DNA from: DATBFG01 sp036558645
GTDB lineage: Bacteria > Acidobacteriota > Terriglobia > Terriglobales > Acidobacteriaceae
DNA length: 64,000 nt
Assembly: GCA_036558645.1 (NCBI GenBank)
Contig: DATBFG010000115.1
Coordinates: 1 to 64,000 of the forward strand
Reading direction: 5' to 3'
Shown here: positions 24,989 to 33,545 of the stretch, one piece after another
Numbering within the stretch: the stretch's first letter is position 1
Layout: each line of letters begins with the position of its first letter
Position numbers and translations under genes: made by a program
The notes under the pieces: generated by a model
Told to the model about the DNA's origin: nothing
The model's input: the letters and a program-made list of their open reading frames with translations, nothing else
Databases searched by the model: none

Positions 24989-25357
24989 TGGTGGAGGCGG
25001 CGGGAGTCGAACCCGCGTCCGAAAATGTTACTGGTCAAGAGACTACATGCGTAGTCCAGTTCATGCCCTGGGCATTACCCCAGGACGTTCGCGATCCCCG
25101 CTCAGAACGGACAAGAAACGGGAAGCGCTAGCCTGTGATCTTAGCCTTCCGGCCCAGACGTAACCGGAAAGAGCAGTCCGCTGTGCGACGTCCTTCGGAG
25201 GCCCACGGACCAAGCCTCGTCGGACGGCTGCCTAAACTAGTTAGGCTGCGTATGCCATCTGTTGATTGGCAATTATCATTTTGCACGCGATTACGGGTGT
25301 GTGCACCCCGGCATGCCTCTTGGCCGCAAGCATCCCCGTCGAAACCGTGACGCCCCC
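24989..25357 (-). ncRNA. ssrA: tmRNA
   Basis: 369 bases including an encoded CCA. The 5' end GGGGGCG pairs with CGCCTCC at the 3' end (one G-U) to form the acceptor stem. The T-arm GCGGGTTCGACTCCCGC and the conserved 5' GGTTTCGACGGGGATGC block are present. The tag frame at 25241-25270 reads GCC AAT CAA CAG ATG GCA TAC GCA GCC TAA, giving ANQQMAYAA. It rescues stalled ribosomes and marks products for proteolysis. One-piece, not permuted. The adjacent integrase suggests that its 3' end is an attachment site. Confidence 0.97.
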
Positions 25358-25391
25358 AACTGGTGGGATTGGCCTTCAAAGAACTGCTTCC

Positions 25392-25421
25392 AGACTAGGG
25401 ACAAACCCAGCCGAAAGTCAA
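25392..25421 (-). promoter_or_regulatory. Probable ssrA promoter
   Basis: On the minus strand, TTGACT (25421-25416) and TAGTCT (25397-25392) are spaced by 18 bases, about 35 bases before the mature tmRNA 5' end. The leader would be removed by RNase P. The rest of 25358-25657 shows only the leader of bshC, with GGAGG at 25645. Confidence 0.5.
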
Positions 25422-25657
25422 CCAATACATTAGATGCGTTACAAACTGTGGGGTTCCAGGGCTGGAATGCCGTTTGTCGAGAATCGTGTTTTTCGGCAGG
25501 GTGTACTTTTTAGGCAAATTTCGTCCAATATCCAGCAACAAGTTTGCATCCCGTGGGATTTCACCTCATCTGAAGGGCAGCCTGTAAAATGGGGATCGCT
25601 CAACATGAATGTAGCTGCGGCGTGGCACAAGGACGAGCGCTGTCGGAGGTGCCACGA

Positions 25658-27277
25658 GTGACTTCTCAATGCCTCCCGTTCAGCCAGATCCCGCATACGA
25701 CTAAGCTCTTCGCCGATTACATCTCGGACTTCCGGAAGGTGGCTCGCTTTTATTCGACTTCTCCTTATGAGAAGGAGTGGCTCCGCAAGCGAGGAGCGTT
25801 TGAGCACTTCGATCCTGCACGGCGCGGACGGGTTGCGGAAGCGCTTGAGCGGCAGAACCGGATTTGGGGTGCTTCGGGCAAAACGCTGGAGAACATCGGC
25901 AACCTGCGCCGTGGGGCCGCTGCGGTTGTCACTGGACAGCAAGTAGGGCTATTCGGTGGCCCGGCTTTTTCTATTTACAAAGCCCTCAGCGCGTTGAAGC
26001 TTGCGCAACAGGCGCGCGAGGCGGGCGTCGAAGCAGTTCCCATCTTCTGGCTTGCAACCACTGATCACGATCTGGCGGAGATTAATCATGTTTCTATTCC
26101 CGGCCCCCAGGGAACTCTGCAGAAGTTTGCCAGCCAAAGCAGTGGAAATGTAAACGCTCCTGTGGGGAAGATTGTGTTGCAGGAGGAAATTCAAGCGCTT
26201 GTCGAAGCTGCGGCGGAGTTGCTCGGGGAGACCGATGTTACAACGGCTTTACGTGACAGCTATCGTCCCGGAGTGACGCTGGGCGATGCTTACGGGCACC
26301 TATTTACACGGATTTTCAAGGAGCGGGGGCTGATCCTGCTGGATGCAGACGATCCGGAGTTGCATGCGATCGCGGCGCCAATGTATCGCGCGGCGATTGA
26401 AAAGTCAGCGGAGCTCGACGAGCAACTACTGAAACGTGGCAAAGAGCTGGAGAGTGCCGGATATCATCAACAGGTCAAGGTAACGCCTTCCTCTACGTTG
26501 CTGTTTTCTCTGCATAGCGGAGCAAGGGTTCCGATTCATCGCCGGGTCAACGGCGGGGGCGAACCGGAATTTCTGATCGAAGAAGAGCGGATCTCGGAGA
26601 AAAACCTGCTTCAAAGGATTACGGGAGCCCCGGAGGCGTTCAGCGCCAACGTATTGCTGCGTCCGGTGATCCAGGATTATCTATTGCCAACGATCGCCTA
26701 CATTGGAGGGGCAGCCGAAGTGGCGTATTTTGCGCAGGTAGATGTCATTTATCGCGCGCTTCTCGGCGAGGGTACGCCAATCCTTCCGCGCTTTTCCGCG
26801 ACGATCGTTGAGCCAAAGATTGAAAAGTTGATGAAGCGCTATGGCTTGTCTCTTCCTCAGCTATTCCACGGGATTGAACCGTTGCGAGAAACGCTGGCAA
26901 GCAAGACCCTTCCGGATGGCGTTCAAGGCGCTTTCGATCAGGCCGACGATGCGGTTGAGAAATCGTTGGCTGCCGTGAGGGAGCATCTTGAGAAGCTTGA
27001 TAAAACGCTGAGCGATTCCACAAACCAGGCCGCGAACAAGATGAAGTATCAACTAAAGCGTTTGCGCGGCCGCGCGGCCCGAGCGAAGCTGACGAGAGAA
27101 GAAATCCTGAGCCGCCATGCAGAGACCCTGATGAACGCGCTGTATCCTGACAAAGCTCTACAGGAAAGGGAAGTGGCGGGCATCTATTTTCTAGCCCGCC
27201 ATGGAAGCGAGTTTCTGAGCCAGCTATACGAACAGGTCCACACGGATTGCCTGGATCACCAGGTAATCACCGTCTAG
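25658..27277 (+). CDS. bshC: Bacillithiol biosynthesis cysteine-adding enzyme BshC
   Basis: 539 residues from GTG 25658 (VTSQCLPFSQIP, with GGAGG 8 bases upstream). An ATG at 25589 would add 23 unrelated residues. The Rossmann-like core shows AAVVTGQQVGLFGGPAFSIY KAL-type nucleotide-site sequence at about 87-110, then WLATTDHDLAEINHV at about 135. A coiled-coil insert (about 445-490, rich in Lys/Arg/Glu) is typical of BshC. It joins cysteine to glucosaminyl-malate in the last step of bacillithiol synthesis. bshA and bshB are not in the window. Bacillithiol-type genes occur outside Firmicutes, including Acidobacteriota. Confidence 0.93.
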   Translation: MTSQCLPFSQIPHTTKLFADYISDFRKVARFYSTSPYEKEWLRKRGAFEHFDPARRGRVAEALERQNRIWGASGKTLENIGNLRRGAAAVVTGQQVGLFGGPAFSIYKALSALKLAQQAREAGVEAVPIFWLATTDHDLAEINHVSIPGPQGTLQKFASQSSGNVNAPVGKIVLQEEIQALVEAAAELLGETDVTTALRDSYRPGVTLGDAYGHLFTRIFKERGLILLDADDPELHAIAAPMYRAAIEKSAELDEQLLKRGKELESAGYHQQVKVTPSSTLLFSLHSGARVPIHRRVNGGGEPEFLIEEERISEKNLLQRITGAPEAFSANVLLRPVIQDYLLPTIAYIGGAAEVAYFAQVDVIYRALLGEGTPILPRFSATIVEPKIEKLMKRYGLSLPQLFHGIEPLRETLASKTLPDGVQGAFDQADDAVEKSLAAVREHLEKLDKTLSDSTNQAANKMKYQLKRLRGRAARAKLTREEILSRHAETLMNALYPDKALQEREVAGIYFLARHGSEFLSQLYEQVHTDCLDHQVITV

Positions 27278-27320
27278 AATGCCATTTGAGGTTTCTGGTC
27301 TCGGTCGGTGCATAATCTAT

Positions 27321-28001
27321 TTAAGAGAACTGGTCCCGCAACTGCCGATCAAGGGCTTTGAGCGAGTCAACGCGCGGCACTCCCAGATCACGATAAGCAC
27401 CGGAAACATCGAAGAGCATCGCTTGCATACCGGCGCGTGTAGCGCCCTGATAATCGATGCTGTACATGTCTCCGACGTAGAGAGACTCTTCTGGCGCGGC
27501 TTTCATATCACGCAGCGCGGCTTCAAAGATGGCCGGGTGAGGTTTCTCGTATCCGATATTGCCGGAGTCGATGACGGACTCGAAACAGTCGAAGATTCCA
27601 TTCGCAGTGAGCAGTTCGGGAATCTTGCCATCGGAGTTTGAAATTACTCCGATCCGATAGTGTTCCTTGATGCGATCAATGTAAGCGCGCGTTTCGGCGC
27701 GAGGTTTTCCCCAGTTGGCTGAGACGCGCGTTGCAGCCACAAGTTGGTCGCGTAACGCGTCGTCGTGAAGTCCCATCTCATCGAGCAGGTTACAGTAGAA
27801 CAAATACCAGAAGCTGTGGTCGGCGTGGCCACTTTGCATTTCGGCGTCAAATTGTGGCTTAGTGCGGCGCTCGATGGAGTGCCAGAGTTCCTGGCTAGGA
27901 GCTTCGGCTCTAGTACGCAGGGGAGCAAGAATGATGTCGTGGTTAGGGAAGAGCAGGGTATTGCCCACATCGAAGAAGATGACGCGTGGCTTACGAAGCA
28001 T
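27321..28001 (-). CDS. HAD superfamily hydrolase
   Basis: 226 residues. Motif I FFDVGNTLL (nucleophile Asp, second Asp replaced by Gly), motif II VISNSDG, motif III Lys in GYEKPHPAIFEAAL, and motif IV YVGDMYSIDYQGA. The alpha-helical cap between motifs I and II (about 20-100) makes it a subfamily I enzyme of haloacid-dehalogenase or phosphatase type. DVGNT is a known variant in this family. Substrate unknown. Convergent with bshC. Confidence 0.88.
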   Translation of the reverse strand: MLRKPRVIFFDVGNTLLFPNHDIILAPLRTRAEAPSQELWHSIERRTKPQFDAEMQSGHADHSFWYLFYCNLLDEMGLHDDALRDQLVAATRVSANWGKPRAETRAYIDRIKEHYRIGVISNSDGKIPELLTANGIFDCFESVIDSGNIGYEKPHPAIFEAALRDMKAAPEESLYVGDMYSIDYQGATRAGMQAMLFDVSGAYRDLGVPRVDSLKALDRQLRDQFS

Positions 28002-28020
28002 GGAGTGATTGTAGCGGAGA

Positions 28021-28099
28021 AATTTTAGAATTTTCGGATTGCCGGATTTTCGGATTGTTGAATTTACGAATTTTCGCCCACTGTGAATCTACCAGTGGG
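28021..28099. repeat. AT-rich intergenic repeat and small hairpin
   Basis: 28031-28075 is built of direct repeats of TTTTCGGATTG and GGATTGCCGGATTT-like words. CGGATTGCCGGATTT also occurs at 41114. Next to it CCCACTG/CAGTGGG (7 bp, 9-base loop, 28077-28099) could end the minus-strand acylase transcript. Related words recur at 31447, 41111, 42140 and 43131. Confidence 0.6.
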
Positions 28100-28126
28100 G
28101 GTTGATGGTTCCGAGTAGAAATCTCG

Positions 28127-30466
28127 TCACGGTTCGAGAGTCAGGCGATCGGTTGCGGATTTCTCCACGGCTTCGCGTGAATAGGCAAGTGGGAAATACT
28201 TACCTTCACTCCACAAAGGAACAAGGTCCGAATAGTGTTTACTTCCAGGTTGTCCGCTTTGCCCGGGAGAGTTGATGGCGACGGATTGGTCCCAATTCGA
28301 GGTGTCGAGAATTTCGCGGTAGCTTGCGCCGGAAACCTGGTCGAAGGAGCTTCCAGTGGAGCCGGTCGCGTTCACCGTGTATTCATCGCCGGGACGCGCG
28401 ACAGATGCCGGATTAAGTAGCTTGTCGGCACCTGCAATGTGATCGAGCGAATGACGAAAGCGTACTTGATGCAAGGCACCCCAAGACCACTTGGCAGGAT
28501 CGTCTCCTTGCATCGTGCGTAACTGACCTTCAGCCTGTTTTAGAGTGTCGTGTAAGAGCTGATTGCGCTCTGCGGCCGCCTTGTCACCGAACATCTCCTG
28601 ACCAGGGTGCTGCAAATCATTGAGAATCCTTGCGGGGGACCAATCTGCAAGAAGAGGAACCTGCTTCGCAGGGACGGCGCGCTTGGTGAGTTCTTTCGTC
28701 AGGTTCTGCATCCACAATTCGTAGAGCGCAGCCGGGCCGGAGTCTTTGGACAGTACACCGTCCCATTTCAACATCATTTGCGAGAGATCGTCGGAGTTAT
28801 TGCCAACACTTTGCAGGATGGCAATCAACTCGAGCGCAGGTAGCGAAAGCACATCGGTTTGCAATTTCTCGACATCCTCCGTGGCGAGCTTTCTGCCGTT
28901 ATTGCGAGCCGAGCCCAGAGTCTCGCTGATTCGCTCGATACGAAAGCGCGGGGCCCATTCGTATCCGACTTTGTAGGGATAGCCGGCGGGAATCATTTTG
29001 TGATTGGCCGTGGCGATGAAACCCGCTTGAGGATTGGAAAGATGCGGAAGCTTGTCATTCGGAACAAAACCGGACCACTCGTAGCGTCCGTTACCAGGCA
29101 CGGGTAAAAGTCCCGTCCAATTCTTGCGAAGGGGGGCGAGACCGGTGGAGTGTTCGCCGATGTTGCCTTCGGTATCGGCATAGACAATGTTTTCTGAAGG
29201 GACTTTCCATCGCGGCATTGTGGCTTCGAATTCATCCCAGTTCTGGGCGCGATCGACGGAAAGGGAAGCGAGGTATCCGGCAGTTCCGGGCTCGGCTCCA
29301 ACCCAGCGCAGCGCCAGTGCGCGCGTGCCGTTCTCCCAAAGAATGGGACCATGATTGGTAAATTTAAGGTCCACGGTGACGTTAGTCTGGCCGCGAACGG
29401 CGAACGTGGCTTTCTCCAGGCGCATCTTGCGCCAGCCCTTGCTGGTTTTGTACTGGAGGCGATTTGCGGGATTCAGTTCTTCAAAATAGAGATCCTGCTG
29501 ATCGAGTCCGAAGATGGTGAATCCCCAAGCAATGTTCTGATTGTGCCCGAGAGCCACTCCTGGGAGAGCGGGTTCACCCGCGCCGATAACGTCCCACCCC
29601 GGCGCAACAAGGTGCACGATATAGCGAAGAGACGGCTCAGCGATGACACGATGGGGATCGTTGGCGAGGATGGGCTTGCCAGTGGTGGTGAGAGCGCCGG
29701 CAATGGTCCAGTTGTTGCTGCCTTCCTTGGCGCGAGAAGGGAATTCAATGCGTGAGTCACTGCCGATCAGGTCTTTCAGAAGATCAGGGGAGAGTCCGGC
29801 GAAATTCATTCCGCGTGCAGGATCGAGCTGTACAGGGGGATCGAACTCGAACAGCTGCGAAGCCTTCTCGACGCCCACTGCCGAAACCATGCGGGCATGT
29901 GCAAGTTCGCTGAAGGAGTTGCCAGTCATGGAGAACGCCGCCATGCGATTCAGGCAATCTTCCGGCTTCCATGGCTCAGGCTTGAATCCAGCGATCTCGA
30001 ATTCGATGGGGGGATTTCCGGCGCGGCTGGCGATGTAGGCGTTGATACCGGCGGTGAAGGCTTCGAGGATTTCCTTAGTATCGGGCGCGTAGCTCTCGTA
30101 TTCGGCTTTCATATCGCCACGGTATTGGAGGCGGCGAGCATTGATGTCACGCTGCAGGGCTGTGGGACCCAGGATCTCGGCTAGTCGGCCCTGCCCGGAG
30201 CGCTTCCAGAGTTCCATCTGGAAGAGGCGGTCCTGGGCGGCGACGAAGCCTTGTGCGAAGAAAAGATCGTGCTGGTTGGCTGCGTAGATGTGGGCAACAC
30301 CCCACTGGTCGCGGAGCACCTGCACAGGTGCGTTCAGGCCGACGGCTTTGAGCGTTCCGGAGATTTGAGAAACAGAGGCTTTGGCGCGGGACTCGAGGTC
30401 TGATGGAGCCTGAGCCACGCACGTTATCGCGAGGAGGAGGATTGAAAGCCGGACGGTTTTCTTCAT
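28127..30466 (-). CDS. Penicillin acylase family protein (N-terminal nucleophile amidase)
   Basis: 779 residues from ATG 30466 (MKKTVRLSILLLAITCVAQA, signal peptide 1-20). An upstream ATG at 30514 would block the signal. Residues 45-235 form the alpha-chain region (GVAHIYAANQHDLFFAQGFV, AAQDRLFQMELWKRSGQGRL). EGSNNW marks the autocatalytic cut, with Ser250 as the new N-terminal nucleophile. IAWGFT and NHGP-type motifs follow in the beta chain. It hydrolyses amide bonds of acylated substrates (penicillins, acyl-homoserine lactones or other acyl amino compounds) in the periplasm. Which one is not predictable. Confidence 0.93.
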   Translation of the reverse strand: MKKTVRLSILLLAITCVAQAPSDLESRAKASVSQISGTLKAVGLNAPVQVLRDQWGVAHIYAANQHDLFFAQGFVAAQDRLFQMELWKRSGQGRLAEILGPTALQRDINARRLQYRGDMKAEYESYAPDTKEILEAFTAGINAYIASRAGNPPIEFEIAGFKPEPWKPEDCLNRMAAFSMTGNSFSELAHARMVSAVGVEKASQLFEFDPPVQLDPARGMNFAGLSPDLLKDLIGSDSRIEFPSRAKEGSNNWTIAGALTTTGKPILANDPHRVIAEPSLRYIVHLVAPGWDVIGAGEPALPGVALGHNQNIAWGFTIFGLDQQDLYFEELNPANRLQYKTSKGWRKMRLEKATFAVRGQTNVTVDLKFTNHGPILWENGTRALALRWVGAEPGTAGYLASLSVDRAQNWDEFEATMPRWKVPSENIVYADTEGNIGEHSTGLAPLRKNWTGLLPVPGNGRYEWSGFVPNDKLPHLSNPQAGFIATANHKMIPAGYPYKVGYEWAPRFRIERISETLGSARNNGRKLATEDVEKLQTDVLSLPALELIAILQSVGNNSDDLSQMMLKWDGVLSKDSGPAALYELWMQNLTKELTKRAVPAKQVPLLADWSPARILNDLQHPGQEMFGDKAAAERNQLLHDTLKQAEGQLRTMQGDDPAKWSWGALHQVRFRHSLDHIAGADKLLNPASVARPGDEYTVNATGSTGSSFDQVSGASYREILDTSNWDQSVAINSPGQSGQPGSKHYSDLVPLWSEGKYFPLAYSREAVEKSATDRLTLEP

Positions 30467-30526
30467 GGTTGTAGATTTGCCTGAGTCTAGAGAAACGATA
30501 TTACCGGCTTTCACTCATGAACCTCG

Positions 30527-30577
30527 GCGGCTAAAGCCGCACTCACGGGTACCTTTTACGACGCAGCTAAAGCTGCG
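30527..30577. repeat. Paired palindromes with GCTAAAGC core
   Basis: GCGGCTAAAGCCGC (30527-30540) and CGCAGCTAAAGCTGCG (30562-30577) are two perfect short palindromes sharing the central GCTAAAGC. They lie between the rhomboid stop and the acylase start. This resembles repetitive extragenic palindromes. No transposase of that type is nearby. Confidence 0.55.
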
Positions 30578-30728
30578 CCCTTTCAAACACTATAATGGCT
30601 TCGATTTTTGTAGCGAAGCATGCCTATCACAACTGTGACCTCGACCCAGGTCTGAAACCACGAACTGCAGCAAACAGCCGATGACTGCGGGAAACTAAGA
30701 TTCAGAGTTCGCGGCAGCCACCCGCGCA

Positions 30729-31445
30729 TCACCACGTTCCGTAGCGGCGGCGATGACTGCGCTCTGGCAGAATCTTTATCAGGATGATGCCCATGACAAA
30801 TCCGCCGACGTGGGCCCAGAAAGCAATGCCTCCACCCGTGCCTGTCGTGTATGCAATTGATGTGGCAGCGCCGCTGAGGAACTGTATCAGGAACCAATAC
30901 CCTAAGACGATCCAGGCGGGCAGCCACCAGAATGTGAAGAAGATGATCAAGGGAACAATCGTTAGCACTCGAGCGCGAGGATAAAGGGCGAAGTACGCGC
31001 CCATGACACCAGCGATCGCGCCGCTGGCTCCTACGGTTGGAACATTTGAAGTCAGGTTGAGCAGGATGTGGGCCACGGCTGCGGAGAATCCGCAGCCCAG
31101 GTAAAACACAAGATATGTGAAGTGCCCGAGATGGTCTTCGATATTGTCGCCAAAGATCCAAAGCACCCACATGTTCCCGATGATGTGCATCCAGCCTCCG
31201 TGCAGAAACATGGATGTGATGATGGGAACAAAGGCGACTGGCAGGTTGATCAGTTGAGGGCTGCCTAAGGCCGCAGTGACATGCCTCGGAACTACCCCGA
31301 ATTCGTATACGAAGGCGTTTAGCGCACCGCGGCTCTGCATGCCGACCCACAACTCGAAGAAGAAGACGAGAATGTTCAGCCCCATGATGAAGTACGTCAC
31401 ATATGGTGTGCTGAAGCGCGGTTGGTCGTCGCGGATAGGGATCAT
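30729..31445 (-). CDS. Rhomboid family intramembrane serine protease
   Basis: 238 residues, about six transmembrane segments. The catalytic Ser141 lies in GASGAIAG and His212 in FWAHVGGF, giving the rhomboid dyad. The supporting TM2 motif MFLHGGWMHIIGNMWVLWIF (about 79-98) provides the HxxxN-type residues. Cleaves membrane-anchored substrates within the bilayer. The C-terminal tail is basic. Its 5' end faces truB across an AT-rich inverted repeat. Confidence 0.95.
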   Translation of the reverse strand: MIPIRDDQPRFSTPYVTYFIMGLNILVFFFELWVGMQSRGALNAFVYEFGVVPRHVTAALGSPQLINLPVAFVPIITSMFLHGGWMHIIGNMWVLWIFGDNIEDHLGHFTYLVFYLGCGFSAAVAHILLNLTSNVPTVGASGAIAGVMGAYFALYPRARVLTIVPLIIFFTFWWLPAWIVLGYWFLIQFLSGAATSIAYTTGTGGGIAFWAHVGGFVMGIILIKILPERSHRRRYGTW

Positions 31446-31446
31446 T

Positions 31447-31572
31447 TCGGATTGGGCAATTTTGCAATTGGGTAATTTGGTAAGTTAAGACAGTACGGAA
31501 GGTCGCGGGAGCAGAGTGATCGCGAATCTTCTTGAAATTACCAAATTCCAATTACCAAGTTACCAAATTCCC
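31447..31572. repeat. AT-rich inverted repeat between rhomboid gene and truB
   Basis: Left arm GCAATTGGGTAATTTGGTAA (31464-31483) and right arm (31534-31572, several copies of TTACCAAATT and CCAATTACC) are mutually complementary with small mismatches. The right arm runs up to the truB ATG, so truB has no visible Shine-Dalgarno sequence. Related in style to the repeats at 28021, 41111, 42140 and 43131. Confidence 0.6.
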
Positions 31573-32532
31573 ATGAATGCTGTTCTCGTCATCGACAAAC
31601 CTGCAGGGCTGACTTCTCACGACGTGGTCAGCCGGGTGCGTCGGATTGTGAGGCAGCGCGCGGTCGGGCATCTGGGGACGTTGGATCCGATGGCGACGGG
31701 AGTATTGCCACTGGTGCTTGGAAGCCTAACCCGACTGGCACAGTTCTATACCGCTTGCGAGAAGGTCTATGAAGGCACGATCCGGTTTGGGTTTGCGACA
31801 GACACATACGACACCGAAGGCGAAGCCGTCGGCGAAGTAAGAGAGGTGACCTTAAAGGAACCCGATGTCCAGGAAGTGGCAGGAAAGTTCCGAGGATGGA
31901 TTGAGCAGACGCCGCCGCCATTTTCTGCGAAGAAAATTCATGGGGTCCCTGCATACAAGCTGGCACGCAAGCGTCAGGACGTGGAGCTCGAGCCGGTAAA
32001 AGTGGAGATCAAGGAGTTTTCGATCCTGGGCGTGACGAAGGATCGAGTTGAGTTTCGAGCGCGAGTGGCATCCGGGACTTATATGAGATCGGTCGCGCAC
32101 GAGATGGGGCAGTTGCTCGGATGTGGAGCCCACCTGGAGCGGTTGAGGCGGACGGCAGTTGGCGAGTTCGGTATACCAAACGAGCGACCACAAAGGACAC
32201 AAAGTTCCATAAAGGAAAAAACTGCGTACAGCTTGGAAGAATTGGCCGTAGCAGCGGAGAGCGGTTCGCTGGAGGAGCTTGTGGTGCATCCTCGAAAACT
32301 GCTGCCGGAAATGCCGGCGGTGACTGTGACCGATGATGTGGCTGCGCATGTCCGGTGCGGGCGGGCGGTCAATTTACCGGAGCTGTCGCGGGCGAAGCTT
32401 GTAAAGGTTTTCTATGGACAGAGGGAACTGATCGCCATAGCGAGCCGAGTGGCAGGAACGCTGTTTCATCCGAAGATAGTGTTGGCTAGCTCAGCTGTGA
32501 CCGAGGTGATGCCGAGCAATCGCAATCTGTAA
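31573..32532 (+). CDS. truB: tRNA pseudouridine(55) synthase TruB
   Basis: 319 residues from ATG 31573 (MNAVLVIDKPAGLTSHDVVS). HLGTLDPMATGVLPL holds the catalytic Asp38. VYEGTIRFGFATDTYDTEGE and YMRSVAHEMGQLLGCGAHLE are further TruB motifs. It makes psi-55 in the T-loop of tRNAs. Oddity: between the usual LRRTAVGEF and YSLEEL blocks there is an extra hydrophilic stretch (about 199-217, GIPNERPQRTQSSIKEKTA). It is encoded by A-rich DNA containing ACCACAAAGGACACAAAG, which looks like intergenic repeat DNA captured in frame. The core fold should tolerate it. Confidence 0.95.
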   Translation: MNAVLVIDKPAGLTSHDVVSRVRRIVRQRAVGHLGTLDPMATGVLPLVLGSLTRLAQFYTACEKVYEGTIRFGFATDTYDTEGEAVGEVREVTLKEPDVQEVAGKFRGWIEQTPPPFSAKKIHGVPAYKLARKRQDVELEPVKVEIKEFSILGVTKDRVEFRARVASGTYMRSVAHEMGQLLGCGAHLERLRRTAVGEFGIPNERPQRTQSSIKEKTAYSLEELAVAAESGSLEELVVHPRKLLPEMPAVTVTDDVAAHVRCGRAVNLPELSRAKLVKVFYGQRELIAIASRVAGTLFHPKIVLASSAVTEVMPSNRNL

Positions 32533-32594
32533 GCAAAGTTCATGCGAACCGGTCAGTTGACCACTCGGCTACTTGCAGCATCTCCCCAGCTCGG

Positions 32595-33545
32595 TTACTC
32601 CAGCATAGGCGAGCAGCAGGGCTTCTTGACTGGCTTCGGTTCCATCAATTCGACGCGAGTGAAGTTTGGATCGTACATGTTGAACTGCCACTTGCCGTCG
32701 CGTCCGATCTGTGGCTTTTCGTCAGGCTTGTAGCTTCGGCTCATAGCCGTCTTGTATCCGGCCTTCACGCTTGGAACACCAAGAGCAAAGTGGTGCATCA
32801 CGCCAAGCTCTCGCGGATCGGGGTTGTGGACGTTCAGCATGTACTCAAGCCAATCGGTGCCTTCGGGGACGCGCATGTCCACCCAGTCGGTGTCGGTATC
32901 TTTCATGCCACCGTGCCAGATTTCCTTGAATCCCAAAATCTCTTTGTAGAAATGATCTGATGCGGCACGATCGCTGACCACGACGCCGACGTGAATAATG
33001 CGGTCGGAGATACGCGTCGCGGGCAGGAACTTGCCGAAGGCCTTGCTGTGCAGGGAACCAGGGCGATACTCGACGAACTCAACGTCGTGGCCATCGGGGT
33101 CGAGAACATCGAAGCCGCGGTTCCCGTCTCCCATGGGCTCAAGCTTGTCTGGAACCTTCACGCCTTTTGACGCCAAATAATCGCGCAGGCCTTGGGCGTC
33201 GGTGGTCTCGAATGAAATATGAGAGAGGCGGTCCTGTTTTGGATCTTTTAGTTCAGGAAAGACCTCGATGTATTGGTGATCATTGACTTTGAAGTAGGTT
33301 AGGAGGAACGCGCCGCCTTCCTCGGGTGGCAGGCTGTAGGTGAAGGGCTCCTGGTATCCGAGGATGCCTCCGTAGAACTTGCGCGCTGCGTCGAGGTTAT
33401 CGGTGCGCAAGGCGATGTGAGAGACGCCGACAATGCGGGGACGCTTGGGGGTGGCTGCACCGCCGGTTTGCGTCACGGCCAATCGTGAATGGATGGTAAC
33501 AAGAGCGAGCATGCTGATGATGAAATACCGCGAAGAGGATTTCAT
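32595..33545 (-). CDS. Secreted VOC (glyoxalase/dioxygenase fold) protein
   Basis: 316 residues from ATG 33545 (MKSSSRYFIISMLALVTI, signal peptide about 1-27). Two tandem VOC modules follow: GVSHIALRTDNLDAARKFYG (about 38) and IIHVGVVVSDRAASDHFYKE (about 180). Candidate metal ligands in the second module are the His of IHVGV, the His pair of VMHHFALG and the Glu of TRVELME. This resembles extradiol dioxygenase or 4-hydroxyphenylpyruvate dioxygenase-like architecture, but export is unusual for those enzymes. Substrate unknown. Confidence 0.85.
   Translation of the reverse strand: MKSSSRYFIISMLALVTIHSRLAVTQTGGAATPKRPRIVGVSHIALRTDNLDAARKFYGGILGYQEPFTYSLPPEEGGAFLLTYFKVNDHQYIEVFPELKDPKQDRLSHISFETTDAQGLRDYLASKGVKVPDKLEPMGDGNRGFDVLDPDGHDVEFVEYRPGSLHSKAFGKFLPATRISDRIIHVGVVVSDRAASDHFYKEILGFKEIWHGGMKDTDTDWVDMRVPEGTDWLEYMLNVHNPDPRELGVMHHFALGVPSVKAGYKTAMSRSYKPDEKPQIGRDGKWQFNMYDPNFTRVELMEPKPVKKPCCSPMLE

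Noticed and set aside
24989..25025. tRNA-like T-arm and acceptor end
   Set aside because: It is the 3' end of tmRNA; no complete tRNA cloverleaf is present.
28021..28075. CRISPR-like direct repeats
   Set aside because: Repeat units are short, AT-rich and without unique spacers; no cas genes are in the window.
30583..31551. 322-residue minus frame over the rhomboid gene
   Set aside because: The overlapping frame has the complete rhomboid motifs; this one is Arg/His-rich and shows no domain.
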